In this document: piece by piece, positions 9,621-17,345 of the stretch
Layout of the letters: every line of letters begins with the position of its first letter
Numbering within the stretch: the stretch's first letter is position 1
Position numbers and translations under genes: made by a program
The notes under the pieces: generated by a model
The model's database searches: none
What the model was told of the DNA's origin: nothing
What the model saw: the letters and a program-made list of their open reading frames with translations, nothing else
NCBI GenBank assembly: GCA_013289165.1
Contig: JABDAL010000008.1
Coordinates: 1 to 54,706, forward strand
Direction of reading: 5' to 3'
From: Bacteroidota bacterium
GTDB lineage: Bacteria; Bacteroidota; Bacteroidia; JABEUT01
DNA length: 54,706 nucleotides

Positions 9621-10358
9621 ATGGTAATCATCATATTTTTTCTTTCTCACTGGTTCTTATCCCTTTTCTGCCAAACTTTTTTCCAGCACAGGTATGCATC
9701 GCATAAAATGTTTACCATGAGCAAAGGTTGGGAAAGGTTCTTTTATTTCATAACATTCATTTTGCAGGGTTCTTCGTTTCTGAATCCACGAGCTTATGCC
9801 ATTATGCATCGTATGCACCACACCTATAGTGATACCAATAAAGATCCACATTCACCACACTTCTTCAAAGATGTATGGCACATGATGCATGAAACCAAAA
9901 AAATATATGGCGGATATGTAGCCCATAAAATAGAACCTGAAGAAGCTTTTCGTGGCAACTACCCCGAATGGCCGTTAATAGATAAAATTGCCGACACTTG
10001 GGTTGTGCGTATATTTTTTGGCTTGGCTTACACTGCTTTTTACATAGCCTATGCAACGAATCCTTTCTTGTATCTTTTACTGCCTGTGCAATGGTTTATT
10101 GGCCCGGTACAAGGGGCTATAGTTAATTGGTGCGGACATAAATACGGGTACGCTAATTTTGATAATAAGGACCACTCTAAAAATACACTCCCAATGGATA
10201 TTTTCCTCCTGGGGGAATTATTCCAAAACAATCATCATAAAAGCCCTAACCGTCCGAACTTTGCCAAGCGCTGGTTTGAGTTCGATCCTACATTTCCTGT
10301 ATTGCTTTTGCTAAGCAAATTGGGAATAATAAAAATGAGAAGGGTAAGGTCAAAGTAA
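9621..10358 (+). CDS. Membrane fatty acid (acyl-CoA/acyl-lipid) desaturase
   Basis: Di-iron membrane desaturase that introduces a double bond into saturated acyl chains, adjusting membrane fluidity. The three histidine boxes are all present: HRYASH (residues 23-28), HRMHH (63-67) and NNHHKSP (203-206), with hydrophobic stretches between. At 245 residues it is on the short side for this class because the N-terminal membrane segment is minimal; the start at 9621 leaves only 22 residues before the first box, but no better upstream start is visible. Regiospecificity and acyl carrier cannot be read from the sequence. Convergent with the TPR gene, with only 9 bases between. Confidence 0.92.
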   Translation: MVIIIFFLSHWFLSLFCQTFFQHRYASHKMFTMSKGWERFFYFITFILQGSSFLNPRAYAIMHRMHHTYSDTNKDPHSPHFFKDVWHMMHETKKIYGGYVAHKIEPEEAFRGNYPEWPLIDKIADTWVVRIFFGLAYTAFYIAYATNPFLYLLLPVQWFIGPVQGAIVNWCGHKYGYANFDNKDHSKNTLPMDIFLLGELFQNNHHKSPNRPNFAKRWFEFDPTFPVLLLLSKLGIIKMRRVRSK

Positions 10359-10367
10359 AAGCCGAAA

Positions 10368-12011
10368 TTATTTCTTTTTAGGTACGGGCTTCGGTTTCAG
10401 GCTTTCAAAATAAGCTTTAGCATTTACATTATCAGGGTCTAAGTTTAGTATCTTTCTATAGCTGGCAGAGGCATTTACTTTGTCTTTTTGTAAAACATAA
10501 TAGTATCCCAATTGAGAATATGCCTCAATTAGCCCATCCTTGTTTTTAATAGTATCATTACCCACTTTTTGAATGTATTGTTCGTAGTAAGGCTTTGAAA
10601 GAGCTTGTGTGGAGTCTAACTGGCTATTAGCTCTTGCCCTCCATTGGTAGCCTATCGGTAAGTTAGGATTGCTTGTTGTAATCTTGCCAAAGGAAGAATC
10701 GGCTGCCTGGTATTGCTTGCTGTTATATAATGCAAGTCCAAGGAAATAGTAATCGTTTGCGTCTGCTGCTTCTTTTCTTGCAACTACCCTTTTCTTGTAG
10801 TAAACGGCAGCCATTGCATAGTTTTCATCCTTATAATAAAGTTGCCCAATGAGCTGGTAAATGTCAATTACATCCTGGGAACTTTCATTATTTATAACGG
10901 AAACAGCCTGGTTAAGATTAACTATTGCAAGTGAATCTTGCCCGTTTTTTGAAAGGAGCTTACCAAGGTAAGTATAGTCGCTTCCAAGAAGTTTAACCTT
11001 ACTTCCTTTCGATTTAGCAAAGAACTTGTTCATGTTAACCAAACCATTTTTGTAATCTTTCTTTTCATATTCGGAATAACCAAGCAACCTGTAGAGTATA
11101 ATATTACTGGAATCTTTACTAAGTACATTTTGCAATTGGGTGATGGCATCATCATACTTTTTAGCGAGGAAGAGGAATATCCCATAACGTGACCTGGCTG
11201 AAAGTGAATTATTTAATTGAAGGTATTTGGTGTATTCAGCAATAGCTTCATCATATCTTCCCTCCGAATATAATAGCTCAGCTAATTCGCGGTGGGCGGG
11301 AGCATAAGTAGAATCGAGCTTAATAGCTTTGGTAAAATAATCATAAGATGCTTTATAATCCATAGCATTTTTCCATAATCTGCCCATGTGGAGCATGGCA
11401 TTCACACTTTTAGGGTCGAGTGACTGGGCTGTATTGTATTCCTCAATAGATTTAGAACCATCGCTTGGATTTTGAGCAAGATATGCATCGCCCAAGTCCA
11501 GGTGGTAGTTGGCATTCGTAGGATCTAATTTTATAGCTTGGCCTAGTAAGTCTACAGCCTGTTTCAATAAATCGGAAGTTTGGTCCTTTCCTGCAAGTAT
11601 AATATAAGCCTCCGCAATTTTATCCAATACTACCGGGTCTTTTCCTTTTGATATGGTTTTTGCTTTATAAAAATTATCCATGGCTGACTTGCTGTCTCCA
11701 TTCGCCATTTGCACTTTGCCAAGCCCTATATAATTAAGGGGCTCCAATGCATTTACATTAATACCCTTTTGATATGTATTTTGTGCTGAATCTGTCTTCC
11801 CCCAATTGTAAGAATTCTCTCCGCGGTAGAAATAAATATTTCCTACAGTGGGTTGGGCTATTTGTAAAGTATTGAAAGCTTTATCTGCCTTTTCAAATTC
11901 CTCATTATTGGTAAGCTTTATAGCATCTTGCAAAGTTTGAGAATGTGCTATTACAGAGATAAAAATGGCACTTGCAGCCAAAAAGAGTGTACGAAAACCG
12001 GGACTTTTCAT
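10368..12011 (-). CDS. Exported TPR-repeat protein
   Basis: About 547 residues made almost entirely of tetratricopeptide repeats after a signal peptide (MKSPGFRTLFLAASAIFISV, cleavage after AHSQ). More than ten TPR units can be traced, e.g. ALEPLNYIGLGKVQMANGDS and SARSRYGIFLFLAKKYDDA. A longer frame begins at 12035 but a promoter box covers 12033-12040, so the internal ATG at 12011 is chosen. It ends in the basic tail KPKPVPKKK. It follows the TonB operon and its PBP-like lipoprotein; a TPR protein in this place is common in Bacteroidota. A periplasmic scaffold role is inferred. Confidence 0.85.
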   Translation of the reverse strand: MKSPGFRTLFLAASAIFISVIAHSQTLQDAIKLTNNEEFEKADKAFNTLQIAQPTVGNIYFYRGENSYNWGKTDSAQNTYQKGINVNALEPLNYIGLGKVQMANGDSKSAMDNFYKAKTISKGKDPVVLDKIAEAYIILAGKDQTSDLLKQAVDLLGQAIKLDPTNANYHLDLGDAYLAQNPSDGSKSIEEYNTAQSLDPKSVNAMLHMGRLWKNAMDYKASYDYFTKAIKLDSTYAPAHRELAELLYSEGRYDEAIAEYTKYLQLNNSLSARSRYGIFLFLAKKYDDAITQLQNVLSKDSSNIILYRLLGYSEYEKKDYKNGLVNMNKFFAKSKGSKVKLLGSDYTYLGKLLSKNGQDSLAIVNLNQAVSVINNESSQDVIDIYQLIGQLYYKDENYAMAAVYYKKRVVARKEAADANDYYFLGLALYNSKQYQAADSSFGKITTSNPNLPIGYQWRARANSQLDSTQALSKPYYEQYIQKVGNDTIKNKDGLIEAYSQLGYYYVLQKDKVNASASYRKILNLDPDNVNAKAYFESLKPKPVPKKK

Positions 12012-12032
12012 TTTTAATAATTTGAAGGTGTG

Positions 12033-12040
12033 CAAAGGTA
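12033..12040 (-). promoter_or_regulatory. -7 promoter box (TACCTTTG) for the TPR gene
   Basis: Exact TAnnTTTG match 21 bases upstream of the ATG at 12011. It decides the start, because the more distal ATG at 12035 lies inside the box. Confidence 0.6.
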
Positions 12041-12124
12041 AAAAGAATACTTAACGGAAAGCTGTGTATGGTGTGCCGTTTTTAGCCGTTTCTATTGTGA
12101 TGATAAAATGTTAAAACGGAGGTA

Positions 12125-13039
12125 TTAAAAAGTTATTATATGGGTTGGAACCGTAGCAGGTAAAATACCATCGCGGAAGATAATGCGCTGGCCCTTATCA
12201 CAGGTAACGAATGAAACAAATCCGCTCCCGAGTCCCATATAAGGTTCTGTTTTAATCATATATACATCCCTGCATAGCGGATAATCGCCCGTCTTTATAT
12301 AATACTGGTAAGGCTGAAAGTGCCTGCCACCAGGAGTTGCAGAAACCCAAACAATCTTTACCTTGTTTAGAAATCCTTGTGTAGCAGAATCATAATCATT
12401 GCTCACCCAGTTTACACCGATTATTCCCAACGCTTGTTTATTCTTTGAAACATAATCAATTACTTGTGGATTACCATGCAACGCAAAACAATAAGAGGGA
12501 AATGTAGCACCCTTCATCAGGTTTTCCCGGATGTAGCGGGAATTACCCGAGTTTTCATGGTCAAATACTACCGCTATTTTGTCCTTCCCGGGGGAATCCC
12601 AAAGGCTGTCTCCATTAAATATGGCTTTAATCTTATCTATTGAAAGCAGAGTGTCCGGATTGTCATTGTTCACTATTAATGCAAGTGCGTCTGTTGCAAT
12701 TTTATCCTGTTCGGGAAAGAGCTGCCTGCTTTTGAAAAAGTTTCCTTCCTGTGTATTTAGTTTCCTTCCTGCAACAATCACTCTTGCAGAATCATGCAAT
12801 AAATCGCTAAAAAGGGAATCTTCCGGCTCATATTTTACATGGATGCTGGCATTTACATAAAGTGCCTGGAATACTTCTATCTCGGCATCAACGGTAGGCT
12901 TATAGGAGTCGTCGGAAGCCATGGTTAAAATACCGGAAGTAGGTGTGTCTGTATGAACTTTTCCAGGCTGGCCACAACTAGTAAAAAATAAAGTGCCAAG
13001 ACCAAAGAGGAGAAATAGTATGGATTTAATTGTTTTCAT
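12125..13039 (-). CDS. PstS-like phosphate-binding-family lipoprotein of the TonB operon
   Basis: A 304-residue lipoprotein with lipobox FFTSCGQ (Cys22) and a periplasmic binding protein type II fold resembling PstS; the N-terminal half has ILTMASDDSYKPTVDAEIEVF and the C-terminal half SGFVSFVTCDKGQRIIFRDG, which is typical of PstS-like proteins. No pst transporter genes are nearby. In Bacteroidota this protein regularly accompanies exbB-exbD-tonB, so a role in TonB-linked transport or signalling is more likely than phosphate import (inference). The start is the ATG at 13039, which overlaps the end of the small membrane gene by 14 bases; a longer frame from 13138 would read through that gene and lacks a signal peptide at its front. 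Confidence 0.85.
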   Translation of the reverse strand: MKTIKSILFLLFGLGTLFFTSCGQPGKVHTDTPTSGILTMASDDSYKPTVDAEIEVFQALYVNASIHVKYEPEDSLFSDLLHDSARVIVAGRKLNTQEGNFFKSRQLFPEQDKIATDALALIVNNDNPDTLLSIDKIKAIFNGDSLWDSPGKDKIAVVFDHENSGNSRYIRENLMKGATFPSYCFALHGNPQVIDYVSKNKQALGIIGVNWVSNDYDSATQGFLNKVKIVWVSATPGGRHFQPYQYYIKTGDYPLCRDVYMIKTEPYMGLGSGFVSFVTCDKGQRIIFRDGILPATVPTHIITF

Positions 13040-13232
13040 CTTCTCTTCCAGCCCTAATTTTTCGATAGAACATATAAACCCTGAAAATGCCATAAGCAAA
13101 TATAGCGCTTCCCATAGCAAGACGCATGTTTGGGTCAAGGCCGAAATTTAGCTTGTCTGAGATAAGCGCTATTCCGGCAAAAACATAAACGAATGAAAAT
13201 ACGGAGCCGGTTAATAAATAAAAACTTTTCAT
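13026..13232 (-). CDS. Small conserved two-helix membrane protein of the TonB operon
   Basis: A 68-residue protein with two hydrophobic helices (about 5-25 and 37-54) and a charged C-terminus (RKIRAGREDENN). It sits 23 bases behind tonB and overlaps the next lipoprotein gene by 14 bases, which indicates translational coupling. I recognise no characterised domain; small membrane proteins at this position are a recurring part of the Bacteroidota exb/tonB cluster. Function unknown; possibly a stabiliser of the ExbB/ExbD/TonB complex (inference). Confidence 0.8.
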   Translation of the reverse strand: MKSFYLLTGSVFSFVYVFAGIALISDKLNFGLDPNMRLAMGSAIFAYGIFRVYMFYRKIRAGREDENN

Positions 13233-13255
13233 AAAAATCGCATTACGGAATTAAA

Positions 13256-14056
13256 CTATCGTAATACAAAGTGGATAGGAACATTGAACAGCTGGCGCAC
13301 AGAATGCCCATTTTGCTGCCCGGGAGACCATTTAGGCATTTTAGTGATAACACGAAGTGCTTCATTATCCAGGTAGCTGTTGACCCCTCTTAAAACTTTG
13401 ACTTGTGAAACACTTCCATCTTTTTCTACTACAAACGATACGAAAACCGTTCCCTGGATGTTTGCATCCTTAGCTTGTTCAGGATAATCAATGTGTTCAG
13501 ATAACCACTTATTGATATCTCCACCCGGGAATTTTGCCTGCACTTGTACAATAGTAAATATTTTATCAGCATCGTCTCCTACCGTGCTGGGAGGTGCAAT
13601 AGGGGCAATAATCATAGTATCCTTGCCCTTTTGATTGGTGACACCTGCATTGGTTACCTGTATTTGCTTAACGGTCGCAATGTTTGTATCTACGTTTACC
13701 TTAGCAATAACCGGTGGGGTAACTTTTAATTGGTTTACCAAAGGCTTTGGTGGAGGTGGAGGAGGAGGTGGTGGTGGTGGTGGATTAGGATTAACAGGTG
13801 GTGGAGTTGTTAAAGTTGCTTTTATAGTTACTACCTCTTCTTTTTTCTTAAGATTTAATACTTTTAAAATTAAAGGCACACTTATACCAAGAAGAAGAAC
13901 CCCGCTGGAGATACCCAACGCTAGAAGAACAATTCTGGAGTATTTTTTTCGTACAAGATAAGCACCATATTCTTTGTTCCTGCCTTCAAAAACAATTTCA
14001 TTACGAATTTCGCTCGTAACATCCATCCAACCGCCCATTGTCTTATGTTCAGCCAT
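13256..14056 (-). CDS. tonB: TonB family energy transducer
   Basis: Transmits proton-motive energy from ExbB/ExbD across the periplasm to TonB-dependent outer membrane receptors. The 266 residues show a cytoplasmic N-terminus, one membrane anchor (about 43-65), a proline-rich spacer with a run of about a dozen prolines near residues 93-107, and a C-terminal TonB domain (about 172-266) with HIDYPEQAKDANIQGTVFV and LFNVPIHFVLR. The cytoplasmic lead with a GRNKEYGAYLVRK motif is usual in Bacteroidota TonB proteins. It follows the second exbD by 6 bases in one operon. Confidence 0.93.
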   Translation of the reverse strand: MAEHKTMGGWMDVTSEIRNEIVFEGRNKEYGAYLVRKKYSRIVLLALGISSGVLLLGISVPLILKVLNLKKKEEVVTIKATLTTPPPVNPNPPPPPPPPPPPPKPLVNQLKVTPPVIAKVNVDTNIATVKQIQVTNAGVTNQKGKDTMIIAPIAPPSTVGDDADKIFTIVQVQAKFPGGDINKWLSEHIDYPEQAKDANIQGTVFVSFVVEKDGSVSQVKVLRGVNSYLDNEALRVITKMPKWSPGQQNGHSVRQLFNVPIHFVLR

Positions 14057-14062
14057 GATGCA

Positions 14063-14692
14063 CTACTTTTTATGTTTCTGTTTATAGTCCTCTATCATCT
14101 TCAAGTCATCATCTGATTCATTTATAAGAGAATATTTGCCCACGTCGCATATAGTCATTTCATCCAGTGTCATTATCACGTTTATATACTTTGTATTGGT
14201 ATCTGTCTTTATAATTACAAATCTGGCATATTTATTTCCCTCCGCTTTATCCAATAACCTGCTATAGGCTGAATCGGGTATTTTATTAGCATCGTGTTGT
14301 TTTTGCAACTCTTTTATACTGTTTAATACATATTGGTTACGGGATAATACTAGTTTACGTAACCCGTCATCAGAAAAAGTGGTTGTTGTAACATTATTAC
14401 TATCTAGTGTAAGATTAAGTTTCCCATTGTAATAATAAACAGTATCACTTTTACCTAATATCAGCGTTAATGCAAGAGTATCCTGAATTTTGGTAGAGTC
14501 ATGTGTTTTAACAGGCGGAGTAAGTTCAATCACTTTAGGCTGGCTGAAAGTAGTAGTAAGCATAAAAAAGGTAAGCAAAAGGAAGCCAAGGTCTACCATA
14601 GGGGTCATATCTATCCTGGTAGATAGCTTTTTAGCTCTCTTCTTCTTGTGTCTTCCGCCACCACCGCCGTCGCCCGCGTTTACTTCTGCCAT
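14063..14692 (-). CDS. exbD: ExbD/TolR family biopolymer transport protein (second copy)
   Basis: Inner-membrane partner of ExbB in the proton-driven TonB motor. After a Gly/Lys-rich cytoplasmic lead, residues 27-48 carry IDMTPMVDLGFLLLTFFML, the single transmembrane helix with the proton-pathway Asp. At 209 residues it is longer than classical ExbD (about 140), with an extended periplasmic domain ending in a basic tail (DYKQKHKK). It lies 13 bases after the first exbD. Two different ExbD copies in tandem are normal in Bacteroidota. Confidence 0.92.
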   Translation of the reverse strand: MAEVNAGDGGGGGRHKKKRAKKLSTRIDMTPMVDLGFLLLTFFMLTTTFSQPKVIELTPPVKTHDSTKIQDTLALTLILGKSDTVYYYNGKLNLTLDSNNVTTTTFSDDGLRKLVLSRNQYVLNSIKELQKQHDANKIPDSAYSRLLDKAEGNKYARFVIIKTDTNTKYINVIMTLDEMTICDVGKYSLINESDDDLKMIEDYKQKHKK

Positions 14693-14705
14693 CTTATGCT
14701 TTCAA

Positions 14706-15359
14706 TTAGGGTTTAGGCATTGATTTTAAACTTGTGATGAGCTCAAAATGCTGGATATTAAACTTTTGGCAAATATCAATCACCTGTTTTACAATTTTAT
14801 ATTTTGCCCGCCCATCTGCTTTAATTGCAAAATGAGGGGGTTTCATTGTCGGGTTCTTGACTACTTTGGTAGTATAGTCATCCATAGAATAGCTAAGGGC
14901 AGCACTTACCCAGTCTGCCAATTGATTATTGTTATGGAGCGTATCCATGGGTATGCCTGCTGATGCGTTGCTCATAGCTTTGCGGTGCTCGTCATCTGTT
15001 TCAATATATTGCTTAACCTGGTTAATAGGAACACCAAACGTTCCCATAACGGCGAACCGGCTCAAATCTTCAGCCGAAACAGTTTGTTTATATTTTTCCA
15101 TCACTGACTGGAGCACTCTCGGCCTTACATCTTTTCCATCCATATCAAAAAATACCCTGCCTGCACTGTCAATAGATATGGTTGTAACATTCTCGGGTAT
15201 TTTGAGAGACGATACGGAAAATGGAATAACCACTTTCACCGGTTCTTCCGGGCGGAATTTGGTGGTCAACATAAAGAAAGTAACCAATAGAAAAGCCAAG
15301 TCCACCATGGGAGTCATGTCAATGGAGGGGCTGTTCCTCGGAAGTTTTATCTTTGGCAT
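14706..15359 (-). CDS. exbD: ExbD/TolR family biopolymer transport protein (first copy)
   Basis: 217 residues with the ExbD transmembrane helix near the N-terminus (IDMTPMVDLAFLLVTFFML, about 13-31) including the conserved Asp, followed by a long periplasmic part containing a C-terminal region KIVKQVIDICQKFNIQHFEL typical of ExbD. It is 37 bases downstream of exbB. The two copies share the helix but differ strongly in the periplasmic part, suggesting a heteromeric ExbD pair (inference). Confidence 0.92.
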   Translation of the reverse strand: MPKIKLPRNSPSIDMTPMVDLAFLLVTFFMLTTKFRPEEPVKVVIPFSVSSLKIPENVTTISIDSAGRVFFDMDGKDVRPRVLQSVMEKYKQTVSAEDLSRFAVMGTFGVPINQVKQYIETDDEHRKAMSNASAGIPMDTLHNNNQLADWVSAALSYSMDDYTTKVVKNPTMKPPHFAIKADGRAKYKIVKQVIDICQKFNIQHFELITSLKSMPKP

Positions 15360-15396
15360 CTTCTTCGCTATTAGCTGTTAACTAGTGGCTATTAGC

Positions 15397-16200
15397 TTAT
15401 TTGTGGGTGGAAGAATAAGTCTGAACAATGCTAAATCCGGCTTCATCCATGCCGTAGGTAAGTGAGTCTATCAGGTTGGTGAAGAGATTGTAGAAAATGA
15501 TACCAAGCGCTGCTGCACCAATACCAAGGGCTGTATTGATAAGCGCCTCTGAAATACCATTTGCAAGTCCAATAGCATCGGGTGCACCGGCTTGAGCAAG
15601 TGCGGCAAATGCTTTAATCATACCAAACACAGTACCGAGCAGTCCTACCAGTGTGGAGATAGAAGCGCAGGTAGACATGATTACCAAGTTTTTTGAAAGC
15701 ATAGGAAGTTCAAGTGTAGTAGCTTCTTCCAGAGACTTTTCTATGGCAGCAATTTTTTCTTCTTTGCTCATGTGGGTGTCGCCTTCCATTTGTTCGTATT
15801 TAACAAGCCCGCTGCGGATTACATTAGCTACAGAACCTCTTTGTTTGTCGCATTCTTCGATAGCTTCTTTAATATTGCCATTTGAAAGCATTCCGCGAAC
15901 TCTTTTTACAAAAACTTCAATACTGCCTTTGCCTTTCGCGGTTTGTATGGTAATAAAACGCTCAATGGCAAAAGTGATAATGATGAGCAAAATACCGATG
16001 AGGAAAGGAACGATAACTCCTCCTTTATACATGATGGCAAGAAAGTTTCCGGGCAATGGTTTGTTGTCGGGAGAACCTCCTTCAAAATTGCTTCCATTTC
16101 CAAGGATAAACTTATAAATTATTTCTCCGAGGATAATTGCTGCAACAATTACTATTCCTGCAAATGCGGGAATATTGCTTACTTTTTTTTCTTGTTCCAT
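15397..16200 (-). CDS. exbB: MotA/TolQ/ExbB proton channel protein
   Basis: Proton-conducting inner-membrane component of the TonB energising complex. 267 residues: an N-terminal helix (about 10-30), a second (about 54-78, PFLIGILLIIITFAIERF), a cytoplasmic helical loop, and the conserved C-terminal helices with STLVGLLGTVFGMIKAF and IGAAALGIIFYNLFTN. First gene of a minus-strand operon exbB-exbD-exbD-tonB-small membrane protein-PBP lipoprotein. A -7 promoter box lies upstream at 16284-16291. Confidence 0.95.
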   Translation of the reverse strand: MEQEKKVSNIPAFAGIVIVAAIILGEIIYKFILGNGSNFEGGSPDNKPLPGNFLAIMYKGGVIVPFLIGILLIIITFAIERFITIQTAKGKGSIEVFVKRVRGMLSNGNIKEAIEECDKQRGSVANVIRSGLVKYEQMEGDTHMSKEEKIAAIEKSLEEATTLELPMLSKNLVIMSTCASISTLVGLLGTVFGMIKAFAALAQAGAPDAIGLANGISEALINTALGIGAAALGIIFYNLFTNLIDSLTYGMDEAGFSIVQTYSSTHK

Positions 16201-16283
16201 GACAGGTTTTTTGAGAATGATTGTTACTGTTTGTTTGTATTTTGACGATACTCGATTTTTAAACTTGCATTTATTGAGGGTGG

Positions 16284-16291
16284 CAAATATA
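16284..16291 (-). promoter_or_regulatory. -7 promoter box (TATATTTG) of the exb/tonB operon
   Basis: Exact TAnnTTTG match on the minus strand, 83 bases upstream of the exbB ATG, giving a leader of about 80 bases. No convincing Fur-type operator is visible near it. Confidence 0.5.
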
Positions 16292-16344
16292 GAAAAAGAT
16301 ATGAATGCAAATAATAGATGCTATATTATGGTTTTTTTAAGACT

Positions 16345-17310
16345 TTATTCCACCCCTATCATCTCGGCCTGAACAACCTGATAAGTTGCCTCATTAAAGA
16401 CAAAAGCCACGATACGGCAACGTTCCATATTCCATCCGGCGGCCCTTCCATTTTCTCCTTTCGTAAAGTCGTAGGTTTGATACGATATCCATGAACTATC
16501 ACTGGTAGAGGTAACCGATGGTGGAATAGCACTTCCAAAAGGAAGTCCTCCCATATTATTTCCAAACGCTCCTCTTAATACATTGCGATGTAGAAATAGA
16601 GAATCGTAACCGGAGGCTTTCAAGCCATCTTTTTGCCAGTCAACGATGCTATCTTCTATAATCACTACTTCCAAACTATAATTACCTGAAAGAGGGCGTA
16701 CATCAGTTACCTGTATCTTAACTCCAATAATCTTTTGTAGAGTCCAACAACTATCGTGTATATTAATTTCAATAGATGGAGTGGAATTGTTAGGAATAAG
16801 AGTATCATTAATGGTATTATCCCAATTAAGATAATAGATATTGGCTGGGCCAAACCTTCGGTCAATCAAACCTGCCGGATAACCTAAGGCTTCAATGCTT
16901 TGAAATTGATTGTGCCAGGTATTACCTGCGAGGCAGGTATAATCTACTGCAAAGGCATAAGGGGGATATCCTGCCACAGTTCCTGCTTTTGCGAAGTCCC
17001 CCATATTTTCTTCCATCACTATTACCTGTCCCGGGTAAGTAGCTGTTGGTGCTATTAGAGAATCGCCTACGAAAACGGCAGGAGGACAATTGGAGCAGAG
17101 ATGCCCCATGCAGTCTTCCACTAAAACCTTATAGTTTTTATAGCTGGATGGCCCACTGGTCGCGCTGCTGTCCCTGAAATTAGGGGGGGTATTCGGAAGA
17201 GTAGAATTGATAATCTTGCTCTGCAAGGGTTGGGAAATCTTGTCGCAAGCCGATAATACGACAATGCATAGGAATATTGTCCAGTATATTTTTCTTGGTG
17301 CCATTTTCAT
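16345..17310 (-). CDS. Omp28-related outer membrane lipoprotein
   Basis: A 321-residue lipoprotein (lipobox VLSAC, Cys22). Near residue 65 it has VEDCMGHLCSNCPPA, the CxxC-containing start of the Omp28 family's thioredoxin-like domain, followed by the predicted substrate-binding part. Omp28 of Porphyromonas is a surface protein; a disulfide or adhesion role is not established. It begins a minus-strand group upstream of DUF6029 in reading order after it, with 35 bases between the two genes. No promoter box is seen directly in front, which fits co-transcription with the DUF6029 gene. Confidence 0.8.
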   Translation of the reverse strand: MKMAPRKIYWTIFLCIVVLSACDKISQPLQSKIINSTLPNTPPNFRDSSATSGPSSYKNYKVLVEDCMGHLCSNCPPAVFVGDSLIAPTATYPGQVIVMEENMGDFAKAGTVAGYPPYAFAVDYTCLAGNTWHNQFQSIEALGYPAGLIDRRFGPANIYYLNWDNTINDTLIPNNSTPSIEINIHDSCWTLQKIIGVKIQVTDVRPLSGNYSLEVVIIEDSIVDWQKDGLKASGYDSLFLHRNVLRGAFGNNMGGLPFGSAIPPSVTSTSDSSWISYQTYDFTKGENGRAAGWNMERCRIVAFVFNEATYQVVQAEMIGVE

Positions 17311-17345
17311 AATTCTAAAATGCTAAGTTATGAATTAATGCAGCA

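Noticed and set aside
12125-13039. High-affinity phosphate transport operon
   Set aside because: The binding-protein-like lipoprotein has no pstA, pstB, pstC or phoU next to it and sits in the TonB operon.
13635-13961. Plus-strand Gly-rich 108-codon frame opposite tonB
   Set aside because: The glycine run is the complement of the proline-rich spacer codons of TonB; no independent evidence.
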